Below are positions 57,910 to 64,000 of a DNA stretch of 64,000 nucleotides, piece by piece. Origin of the DNA: Kitasatospora viridis (lineage in GTDB: Bacteria > Actinomycetota > Actinomycetes > Streptomycetales > Streptomycetaceae). The stretch lies in the NCBI RefSeq assembly GCF_007829815.1, contig NZ_VIWT01000001.1, positions 620,001 through 684,000 of the forward strand. The letters are read 5' to 3'. How positions within the stretch are numbered: the stretch's first letter is position 1; every line of letters begins with the position of its first letter. The notes beneath the pieces were generated by a model that was given only the letters and a program-made list of their open reading frames with translations, was not told the DNA's origin and did not search any database. Position numbers and translations under genes: made by a program.

Positions 57910-60132
57910 GACGTGCTCCGTCGGCGCGCGGAGCGGGATCACCTCGGCCTCGGGCTCGCGCGCGTGCCGGAGCTTCTCGCCCTCCACGTCGAGGTCCGGC
58001 AGCAGGCGGTCCAGCCAGCGCGGCAACCACCAGGCGGCGTGCCGGGTGAGTGCGAGCACCGCCGGGACGAAGGTCATCCGAATCAGGAAGGCGTCGACCA
58101 GGACGCCGATCGCCAGGGCCAGCGCGATCTGCTTCAGCATCGGGCTGTTCGAGCCGACGAAGGCCGCGAAGACCGAGATCATGATCAGCGCGGCGGCCGT
58201 GACCACCCGGGCGCTGTGCCGGGCCCCGCTGTGCACGGCGCTCAGCGGCTGCCGGTGGTGGACGTAGGCCTCGCGCATCCGGGAGACCAGGAAGACCTCG
58301 TAGTCCATCGCCAGTCCGAAGAGCACCGCCAGCAGGATGATCGGCAGGAAGCTGCTGATCGGCCCGGCCTTGTCCACCCCGATCCACTGGGCGAAGTGGC
58401 CCCACTGGAAGACGCCGACCACCGCGCCTAGGGTCGCGGCGATCGAGAGCACGAAGCCGGCCGCGGCCTTGAGCGGGACCACCAGGGAGCGGAAGACCAG
58501 CAGCAGGAGGAGCAGCGAGAGGCCGACCACCACGGCCGCGAACGGCAGCAGCGCGGCGTTGAGCTTGGCGGAGACGTCGATGCTGACGGCGGTGGTGCCG
58601 GTGACGCCGATCCCGGCGCCGGTGCGCTGCTGGAGCGCGGCGGCGTCGCCGCGGATGGTGGAGACCAGGGTCTTGGTCGTCTGGTCGCTGGGGCCGCCGG
58701 TCGGGATCACCTGGATCAGCGCGGTGCGGGCGGCCGGGTTCACCGCCGGGGCGCCGACGGTGGCGACGCCGGGCAGCGCCTTGATCGACTCGGCGATGGT
58801 GCGGGCCGCGGCGGTGGGGTCGGCGCTGTGGGTGGTGTCGGCCAGCACCAGCAGCGGGCCGTTGAAGCCGGGGCCGAACTCCTTGCTGACCTGGTCGTAG
58901 GCGAGGCGCTGGGAGGAGTGGGCGGGCGCGGTGCCGTTGTCGGGCAGGGCGAGCCGCAGGCTGTGCGCCGGCCAGGCGAGCGCGCCGGCGCAGGCGAGCA
59001 CCGCGGCGACGGTGAGCAGCGGGCGGCGGGTGACCAGCCGGAACCAGCGCTCCCCCGCGTTGGCCGGGCGGCCGTCGGCGCGGGCCAGTGCCTGTTCGCG
59101 GCGCATCGCGCGGGAGCCGGGCCGGGGCGTCAGCCGCTTGCCGGCGAAGCCGAGCAGGGCGGGCAGCAGGGTGGTCGCGACCAGCACGGCGATCAGCACC
59201 GCGGCGGCCGCGGCGAGGCCCATCGCGGTCAGGTAGGGGATGCCGATCACGGTGAGCCCGGCCATCGCGATCACCACGGTGAGGCCGGCGAAGACCACGG
59301 CGCTGCCGGCCGTGCCGACGGCCAGCGCCGCCGACTCCTCGGGGTCCGTGCCGTGGGCGAGTTGGGCGCGGTGGCGGCTGACGATGAAGAGCGCGTAGTC
59401 GATGCCCACCGCCAGGCCGATCATCAGGGCCAGGCTCTGCGCGGTGGAGGAGATCGCCGTCACCCCGGTGAGCGAGAGCACCCCGGCGATCGCGGTGGCG
59501 ACCCCGACCAGCGCGCTGGCCAGCGGCATTCCGGCGGTGAGCAGCGAGCCGAAGGTGAGCGCCAGGATCAGCAGGGCGACGCCGACGCCGATCAGGTCGG
59601 CGGTGTGGGACTTGTCCTTGACCAGGCTGGCCGCGTTGCCGCCGACCTGGACGTCGAGGCCGCTGCGCTGGGCGCCGGAGACGGCGCTCCTCAGCTGGTC
59701 GAGCGAGTCACTGTGCAGGCCGCTCGCGGTGACCTCGTACTGGACCTGGGCTATCGCCGTGCTGCCGTCGGCGGAGACGGTGTGCGCGGCGACCGGGTCG
59801 ACCACCTTGACCACCTGCGGCGCCGACGCGGCGGCGGTCAGCGCGGTGCGGATCGCCGCCAGGTCGGGCGGATCGGTGACCTTGTGGCCCGCCGGGGCGG
59901 TGAAGACCACCTGCGCGCTGGTGCCCGAGGACGCCGGGAAGTCGGTCTTCATCCGGTCCAGCGCCACCTGGGACTCGGATCCCGGGATGGTGAAGGTGTC
60001 GTCGAGCTTGCCCGGGCCGCCGAAGGCCAGCATGCAGCCGACGACGGCGGCGATCACCGCGAGCCAGAGGGTGAGCACGCGGCGGCGGTGGCGGTAGGCG
60101 AGCCGTCCGAGGCGGTGGAGCAGGGTCGGCAT
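57907..60132 (-). CDS. MMPL-family transporter
   Basis: 741 residues from ATG 60132 (GGGAG eight bases upstream). About 11-12 membrane helices in two repeats, each with a large external loop. Proton-relay type aspartates are in AVGIDYALFIVSRHR (first half) and LAMDYEVFLVSRMREAY (second half). The first external loop reads DTFTIPGSESQVALDRM. Such RND-related proteins export lipids or hydrophobic compounds. Divergent from a TetR gene with two palindromic operators between them, so the transporter is very likely repressed by it. Confidence 0.93.
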   Translation of the reverse strand: MPTLLHRLGRLAYRHRRRVLTLWLAVIAAVVGCMLAFGGPGKLDDTFTIPGSESQVALDRMKTDFPASSGTSAQVVFTAPAGHKVTDPPDLAAIRTALTAAASAPQVVKVVDPVAAHTVSADGSTAIAQVQYEVTASGLHSDSLDQLRSAVSGAQRSGLDVQVGGNAASLVKDKSHTADLIGVGVALLILALTFGSLLTAGMPLASALVGVATAIAGVLSLTGVTAISSTAQSLALMIGLAVGIDYALFIVSRHRAQLAHGTDPEESAALAVGTAGSAVVFAGLTVVIAMAGLTVIGIPYLTAMGLAAAAAVLIAVLVATTLLPALLGFAGKRLTPRPGSRAMRREQALARADGRPANAGERWFRLVTRRPLLTVAAVLACAGALAWPAHSLRLALPDNGTAPAHSSQRLAYDQVSKEFGPGFNGPLLVLADTTHSADPTAAARTIAESIKALPGVATVGAPAVNPAARTALIQVIPTGGPSDQTTKTLVSTIRGDAAALQQRTGAGIGVTGTTAVSIDVSAKLNAALLPFAAVVVGLSLLLLLLVFRSLVVPLKAAAGFVLSIAATLGAVVGVFQWGHFAQWIGVDKAGPISSFLPIILLAVLFGLAMDYEVFLVSRMREAYVHHRQPLSAVHSGARHSARVVTAAALIMISVFAAFVGSNSPMLKQIALALAIGVLVDAFLIRMTFVPAVLALTRHAAWWLPRWLDRLLPDLDVEGEKLRHAREPEAEVIPLRAPTEHV

Positions 60133-60185
60133 GGCTGGGGCTCCCGATCTGGGTGTCCGACCGGCGGTGACGCCGGGTCGAGAAA

Positions 60186-60227
60186 GTGGCAGGGCTGCCA
60201 CGTTAGCAAAGTTGGCAGGACTGCCAA
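60186..60227. promoter_or_regulatory. Two 16-bp operators for the TetR/MMPL pair
   Basis: GTGGCAGGGCTGCCAC (60186-60201) and TTGGCAGGACTGCCAA (60212-60227) are perfect 7-bp inverted repeats with a two-base centre, 26 bp apart centre to centre, in the divergent intergenic space. Confidence 0.8.
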
Positions 60228-60271
60228 GTTGTCGCCCCACGGCTCCGCCCGGGCCTGCGATGATCGGTGGC

Positions 60272-60898
60272 GTGGAAACCGACGAGACCTTGGACGGCGG
60301 CGAGGAGCCGGGCCGCCGCGAACGGAACCGGCAGCGCACCCACCTCGCCCTGGTGCAGGCCGCCAACCGGCTCTTCCAGGAGCAGGGCTACGACGCCACC
60401 ACCGTGCGGGACATCGCGCTCGCGGCCGGCGTCGGCGAGCGCACCTTCTTCCGCTACTTCCGGTCGAAGGAGAGCCTGTTGGTGCAACAGGTCCGCGACC
60501 TGATCCCGCTGCTCGGCAGCGCGATCCGTAACCGCCCGGCCGCCGAACCGCCGCTGGCGGCGCTGCGCGAGGCGGTGCTGGAACTGGCCACCTGGCACCA
60601 CACGGCTCCGGCCATGCTGCTGGTCGGGCCGCAGCCGCTGCCGCCCGACCTGACCAGCCGGGGCGGCCGGTTCCTGCTCTTCGACCTGGAGCAGGAGGTG
60701 GTGGACGCGCTGCAGTTCCGGATCGCCCCCGCCGACCCGACCCGGGAGCAGGCCCTGCGGGCCTCCGTGCTCGGCCGCGCCGGGGTCGGCGCGCTGCGCG
60801 CCGTCCGCCTGACGTACACCCACCTGTCCCCGACCGAGCAGGCCACCACCGACGTGCTCGCGATGGTGCGCAGCGCCTTCCAGGCACTGGGACACTGA
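60272..60898 (+). CDS. TetR-family regulator of the MMPL transporter
   Basis: 208 residues. GTG 60272 is chosen because GATGAT at 60259-60264 can serve as a -10 box seven bases upstream and no ribosome site is present; ATG 60260 is an alternative. HTH at about residues 15-60 (NRLFQEQGYDATTVRDIALAAGVGERTFFRYF), then a helical ligand domain. The stop lies in the palindrome TGACG-GAG-CGTCA. Confidence 0.9.
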   Translation: METDETLDGGEEPGRRERNRQRTHLALVQAANRLFQEQGYDATTVRDIALAAGVGERTFFRYFRSKESLLVQQVRDLIPLLGSAIRNRPAAEPPLAALREAVLELATWHHTAPAMLLVGPQPLPPDLTSRGGRFLLFDLEQEVVDALQFRIAPADPTREQALRASVLGRAGVGALRAVRLTYTHLSPTEQATTDVLAMVRSAFQALGH

Positions 60899-60986
60899 CG
60901 GAGCGTCAGCTCGGGCACGGCCGACGCACCGTCCGAAACACGGCGGATGCACCGTCACCGGAGGAAGCCGGACAGGGCCGGATAGG

Positions 60987-60992
60987 TAGAAT
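60987..60992 (+). promoter_or_regulatory. -10 box TAGAAT of the cyclohydrolase-FolD operon
   Basis: TAGAAT fits the consensus TAgRRT and lies about 80 bp before ATG 61074. No good -35 box is visible at 17-18 bp. Confidence 0.4.
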
Positions 60993-61073
60993 CCCGGACC
61001 GGGCGCCGTCAGCGACGCCTGTGCCCCGACACCACGGCCCCCCGGCCATCCCCCGACTCCCTGAGGGAGACAG

Positions 61074-61694
61074 ATGCGCGACCTGACCATCGGCGAGTTC
61101 CTGCGGCAACTGGGGGCCCGGGTGCCCGCCCCGGGCGGCGGGGCGAGCGCCGCGCTGCACGCGGCTCAGAGCGCGGCGCTGCTGTGCATGGTGGCCCGCT
61201 ACACCACCGGCGAGCGCTACGCCGAGGTGCAGGACGCGATCGCGCGGATCCTGGCCGAGGCCGAGGAGCTGGGCGACACCGCGCTGCGGCTGGCCGAGGA
61301 GGACGCCGCCGCGTTCACCGCCGTCACCGACGCCTACGGACTGCCCAAGGCCACCCCCGAGGAGAAGGCCGCCCGCTCGGCCGCGATCGCCGGCGCCCTG
61401 GTCGGCGCCGCCCAGCCGCCGGCCGACACCATCGCCGCCGCCCGCAAGCTGGTCGCCCTCGGCGCGGAGCTGGCCCCGATCGGCAACCGCAACGTGCTGA
61501 CCGACGTGGCCGCCGCCACCGAGGCCGCCCGGGCCGCCGCCACCACCGCCCGGGTCAACGTCGAGATCAACCTCGGCGGGATCAAGGACGAGGCGGCCAA
61601 GGCCGAACTGCTCGCCGCCATCGCCGACGTGGACCAGATCGCCGCCGCGGCCGAGGCCGTCACCGACGCGGTGCGGAAGGAGATCACCAAGTGA
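61074..61694 (+). CDS. Cyclodeaminase/cyclohydrolase-family protein (FTCD-C/FchA type)
   Basis: 206 residues, all-helical. Family pattern: MRDLTIGEFLRQLGARVPAPGGGASAALHAAQSAAL (about residues 1-35), the PKATPEEKAARSAAI segment (about 88-102) and VNVEINLGGIKDEAAKA at the C-terminal part. The family contains formimino-THF cyclodeaminase domains and stand-alone methenyl-THF cyclohydrolase FchA. The stop overlaps the GTG of the following folD gene (GTGA). The pairing with a FolD paralogue that lacks its cyclohydrolase lysine strongly suggests that this protein supplies the cyclohydrolase step. GGGAG ribosome site before ATG 61074. Confidence 0.9.
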   Translation: MRDLTIGEFLRQLGARVPAPGGGASAALHAAQSAALLCMVARYTTGERYAEVQDAIARILAEAEELGDTALRLAEEDAAAFTAVTDAYGLPKATPEEKAARSAAIAGALVGAAQPPADTIAAARKLVALGAELAPIGNRNVLTDVAAATEAARAAATTARVNVEINLGGIKDEAAKAELLAAIADVDQIAAAAEAVTDAVRKEITK

Positions 61695-62530
61695 CCGCCA
61701 CCGAGTTCAAGGGCGGCCCGCTGGCCACCCGGATCCGCACCGACGTCGCCGAGCGCGCCGCCAAGCTGACCGAGCAGGGCCGCACCCCCCGCCTCGCCGT
61801 GGTCACCGCGACCGACGACGAGGCCAGCGCCTGGTACGTCCGCTCGATCGCCAAGGCCGCCGGCAAGGTCGGCATCACCTGCGACATCGTGGACCTCGGC
61901 CCGGCCGCCACCACCGCGGAGATCACCGCCACCCTGGAGCGGCTGAGCGCCGACGACTCGGTGCACGGCCTGATGCTGCAGACCCCGCTGCCGGCCGGTG
62001 CCCGGCTGGAGGAGCTGGCCGGCGCGATCGACTTCGCCAAGGACGTGGACGGCGCCAGCCCGCTCTCGCTCGGCCGCCTGGCCGCCGGGCTGCCGGCCTT
62101 CGCCCCGGCCACCGCCGAGGCCGTGCTCAGCATCCTGGAACACTACGAGGTCGAGCTCCAGGGCAAGCACGTGGTGGTGGTCGGCCGCTCCACCGTGGTC
62201 GGCAAGCCCGCCGCGCACCTGCTGCTGGACCGCAACGCCACCGTGACGGTCTGCCACTCGCGCACCACCGACCTGGCCGCCCTGACCGGCTCCGCCGAGG
62301 TGCTGGTGGCGGCGGTCGGCCGGGCCGGCCTGATCACCCCCGGGCACGTGCGCCCGGGTGCCACCGTGATCGACGTGGGCACCAACCCGACCGAGGACGG
62401 CGGGCTGGCCGGCGACGTGGACCCGGCGGTCGCCGAGGTCGCCGGGGCGCTCACCCCGGTGCCGGGCGGCGTCGGCCCGGTCACCACCGCGCTGCTGCTG
62501 CGGCACACCGTGGAGGCCGCGGAGCGCTGA
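61691..62530 (+). CDS. folD: FolD-like methylenetetrahydrofolate dehydrogenase, catalytic Lys replaced by Ile
   Basis: 279 residues, GTG 61691 coupled to the cyclohydrolase gene. FolD hallmarks: SAWYVRSIAKAAGKVGI, GLMLQTPLPAGARLEELAGAI (with the Gln of the substrate pocket), DFAKDVDGASPLSLGRL, VVVGRSTVVGKPAAHLLL (NADP site) and PVPGGVGPVTTALLL. In other FolD proteins the first motif is YVxxK; here it is YVRSI, so the lysine needed for cyclohydrolase activity is isoleucine while the tyrosine and the later lysine are kept. The protein may therefore be a dehydrogenase only. Likely a second folD; the housekeeping copy would be elsewhere. Confidence 0.9.
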   Translation: MTATEFKGGPLATRIRTDVAERAAKLTEQGRTPRLAVVTATDDEASAWYVRSIAKAAGKVGITCDIVDLGPAATTAEITATLERLSADDSVHGLMLQTPLPAGARLEELAGAIDFAKDVDGASPLSLGRLAAGLPAFAPATAEAVLSILEHYEVELQGKHVVVVGRSTVVGKPAAHLLLDRNATVTVCHSRTTDLAALTGSAEVLVAAVGRAGLITPGHVRPGATVIDVGTNPTEDGGLAGDVDPAVAEVAGALTPVPGGVGPVTTALLLRHTVEAAER

Positions 62531-62553
62531 GCCGTGCTGCGCTGAGCCGTGCT

Positions 62554-62581
62554 GGTGCCCGGGGCGTTCGCCCCGGGCACC
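62554..62581. terminator. 13-bp hairpin between convergent genes
   Basis: Arms 62554-62566 and 62569-62581 pair perfectly across a two-base loop. It ends the folD transcript and probably the convergent thioesterase transcript. A 15-bp direct repeat (GCGCTGAGCCGTGCT, twice) lies just before it at 62524-62553. Confidence 0.85.
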
Positions 62582-62610
62582 CGTGCGTTCGGCCCCGTTC
62601 GGTCCGGGCC

Positions 62611-63357
62611 TCAGCGCACCGGCACCGAGCGCCGTCGCAGACGCGCCGTCAGCTCGGCCACCAGCTCGGGCGCCCGCTTGTCCACGAAGAAGTGGTCGCC
62701 CTCGAACTCCAGCAGCTCCGCCGCGCCGGTGCCGTGCTCTCGCCAGCACGCCAGCTCCGCCAGGGGCACCGCGGTGTCCCCGGTGCCGCCGATCAGCAGC
62801 AGGTCGGCGGCGACCGGCCGGGCCGGGGCGCCCGCGTGCCGCTCGCCGTACTCCTCGTAGAGCCGCACGTCCGCGCGGAGCACCGGCAGCACCAGCTCGC
62901 GGATCCGCGGATCGCCCAGCGCCTGCTCGTCCATGCCCTGGTAGCGCGCGGCGAAGGCCGCCAGCATGGCGTCGTCCGGCTCGATCCCGGAGAGCCGGTA
63001 GCCGGGGTGGGGCAGCAGCCGGTCCGGCGGCAGGCAGGCGGCCAGCACCAGCAGCTCCGGGCCGCGACCGGCGGCCTCGGCCAGCAGCGCGGCCTCGTAG
63101 GCCACCAGCGCGCCCATGCTCACCCCGAACAGCGCGTACGGCCCGGCGGCCCGCTCCAACACCTTGGCCGCCATCGCGGCGGCCAGCTCCTCGATGCTCG
63201 CGGCCGGCGGCTGACGCAGCGTCAGCAGGTGGGCCGGGTAGTCCAGTCCCTGCCAGCGCGGGGCGCCCGGCGGCACCGGCCACTTGGTGAAGATCATGCT
63301 GCTGCCGCCCGCGTAGGGCAGGCAGAAGACCTGGTCGATCCGGTCCGCTGACTGCAT
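62611..63357 (-). CDS. Type II thioesterase (second copy)
   Basis: 248 residues. CLPYAGGSSMIFTKWPV (about residues 12-28) begins the fold. The nucleophile elbow is ALFGVSMGALVAYE (serine kept, but histidine of the usual GHSMG is valine), and the catalytic His is in LEFEGDHFFVDKR. It shares about the same size and plan as the TEII at 48977, but is clearly divergent. CAGGAG lies before ATG 63357. No PKS/NRPS gene is present in the window; adjacent tRNA and metallophosphoesterase are on the opposite strand. Confidence 0.9.
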   Translation of the reverse strand: MQSADRIDQVFCLPYAGGSSMIFTKWPVPPGAPRWQGLDYPAHLLTLRQPPAASIEELAAAMAAKVLERAAGPYALFGVSMGALVAYEAALLAEAAGRGPELLVLAACLPPDRLLPHPGYRLSGIEPDDAMLAAFAARYQGMDEQALGDPRIRELVLPVLRADVRLYEEYGERHAGAPARPVAADLLLIGGTGDTAVPLAELACWREHGTGAAELLEFEGDHFFVDKRAPELVAELTARLRRRSVPVR

Positions 63358-63526
63358 CGGCGCTCCTGCCGTCGTGGTCCCCTGCTGGTCGGCCCCATCG
63401 TCGCAGGCCGGACCCGGCCGGCGGCAGCCCCGCCGGGGGCGCAGTTGATCACTCTGTCGCTACGGCGCCGGACAAGGTATGTTGCTGGACGGGACGGGGG
63501 AGCTGACTGCCCCTCACCCATGACCG

Positions 63527-63599
63527 GCCTCGGTAGTCCAGCGGGAGAGACACGGTGCTCAAACCACCGACAGCGTGGGTTCGAATCCCACTCGGGGCA
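63527..63599 (+). tRNA. tRNA, anticodon CAA, short variable loop (class I)
   Basis: Cloverleaf drawn by hand: acceptor GCCTCGG with TCGGGGC (two G-U wobbles), D stem GTC/GAC with a GGG-containing loop, anticodon stem CGGTG/CACCG with loop CTCAAAC (anticodon CAA, reading UUG), five-base variable loop ACAGC, T stem GTGGG/CCCAC with loop TTCGAAT, discriminator A. The 3' CCA is not encoded. By anticodon it would be tRNA-Leu, but normal bacterial tRNA-Leu is class II with a long variable arm, so isotype is uncertain. Confidence 0.82.
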
Positions 63600-63623
63600 C
63601 TGTCAACGACGGAGGAGTGAGCC

Positions 63624-64000
63624 GTGTCCGGCAACCTGCTCGCGATCAGCGACCTGCACATCGGCCACCCGGAGAACCGGTCGATCGTGGAGTCGCTGCG
63701 TCCTGACGACCCGTCGGACTGGCTGATCATCGCCGGGGACGTCTGCGAACGCTTCGAGGACATCGCCTGGGTGCTCGCCGTGCTCCGCGACCGGTTCGCC
63801 GAGCTGATCTGGGCCCCCGGCAACCACGAGCTGTGGACGCACCCCAACGACCCGGTGCAGCTGCGCGGCGTCGAGCGCTACCAGAAGCTGGTCGAGCTCT
63901 GCCGCCGGCTCGGCGTGCACTCCCCCGAGGACCCCTACCCGGTCTGGCAGGGCGAGGACGAGCAGCTCGTGGTGGCCCCGCTCTTCACGCTCTACGACTA
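63624..64000 (+). CDS. Calcineurin-like metallophosphoesterase (5' part, runs off window)
   Basis: GTG 63624 has GGAGGAG six bases upstream, right after the tRNA. Metal-binding motifs in order: ISDLHIGHPEN (D-x-H), IIAGDVCERFED (GD), and APGNHELWTH (GNHE), as in bacterial phosphoesterases of the calcineurin fold. The window ends at codon 126, so the last histidine-containing motifs are not seen. In some streptomycetes a similar gene is followed by an Sfp-type phosphopantetheinyl transferase; this cannot be checked here. Confidence 0.88.
   Translation, partial: MSGNLLAISDLHIGHPENRSIVESLRPDDPSDWLIIAGDVCERFEDIAWVLAVLRDRFAELIWAPGNHELWTHPNDPVQLRGVERYQKLVELCRRLGVHSPEDPYPVWQGEDEQLVVAPLFTLYD

Noticed and set aside
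48977-63357. A hidden biosynthetic gene cluster linking the thioesterases, monooxygenase and ketopantoate reductase
   Set aside because: The genes are far apart, in separate operons with separate local regulators, and no core synthase is present.

Overview
The window is very GC-rich double-stranded DNA with strong G/C bias at third codon positions, short intergenic gaps, many GTG starts and frequent GTGA/ATGA four-base operon overlaps. Gene content (WhiJ-type XRE/DUF397/ATPase cassette, BaeRF protein, MurQ with a BadF-type sugar kinase, SpoIIE-family phosphatase, LAL-type LuxR regulator, many TetR regulators) points to an actinomycete of the Streptomycetaceae (Streptomyces or Kitasatospora). 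Nothing is plasmid- or phage-like; it looks like a chromosomal arm or flank segment rich in regulators, secreted proteins and lineage-specific genes. No rRNA, CRISPR array or polyketide/NRPS assembly line is present.

Layout. 0-8 kb: TetR (cut by the window edge), an alkyl-DHAP-synthase-like flavoprotein, a lipid kinase, a ClC-type channel, a small ABM monooxygenase divergent from a double AsnC/Lrp regulator, a GNAT/XRE-cupin pair and a TesB-like thioesterase. 8-12 kb: an isochorismatase-fold hydrolase, an MFS gene fragment abutting a TnpB element, and an editing-domainless threonyl-tRNA synthetase behind a threonine leader peptide and terminator, i.e. an attenuator. 12-16 kb: BaeRF protein, MurQ and an amino-sugar kinase (peptidoglycan recycling), AhpD-like protein. 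16-18.7 kb: a WhiJ-like cassette with a duplicated DUF397 gene and a scar of a second XRE gene. 18.7-24.5 kb: sedolisin protease, LuxR-LAL regulator, VapBC. 24.5-33.2 kb: two GT39 membrane glycosyltransferases, one GT2 and a 1367-residue secreted beta-propeller/lectin protein. 33.4-38.6 kb: a three-gene two-component operon and two secreted proteins. 38.7-49.7 kb: zinc ribbon, M23 peptidase, FAD monooxygenase/TetR pair, XRE/oxidoreductase pair, ABC ATPase plus membrane partner, class II aldolase-TetR-ketopantoate reductase operon, type II thioesterase. 50-57.9 kb: secreted HExxE protein, M1 peptidase, SpoIIE phosphatase, F420/NADP-type oxidoreductase, PIG-L deacetylase. 57.9-64 kb: MMPL transporter/TetR pair, a cyclohydrolase-family gene coupled to a FolD paralogue, second type II thioesterase, a tRNA and the start of a metallophosphoesterase.

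The points most worth following are: (1) the Thr attenuator in front of a second, editing-less ThrRS; (2) a FolD paralogue whose catalytic cyclohydrolase lysine is isoleucine, translationally coupled to an FchA/FTCD-C-type cyclohydrolase, suggesting split folate C1 chemistry; (3) a short-variable-loop tRNA with anticodon CAA; (4) recurrent short tandem repeats, mostly 9 or 12 bp, at the 5' ends of unrelated genes; (5) small palindromes that contain stop codons; and (6) a TnpB element with an intact nuclease inserted at a broken MFS gene. Several divergent gene pairs carry near-perfect operator palindromes, so their local regulation can be read directly.
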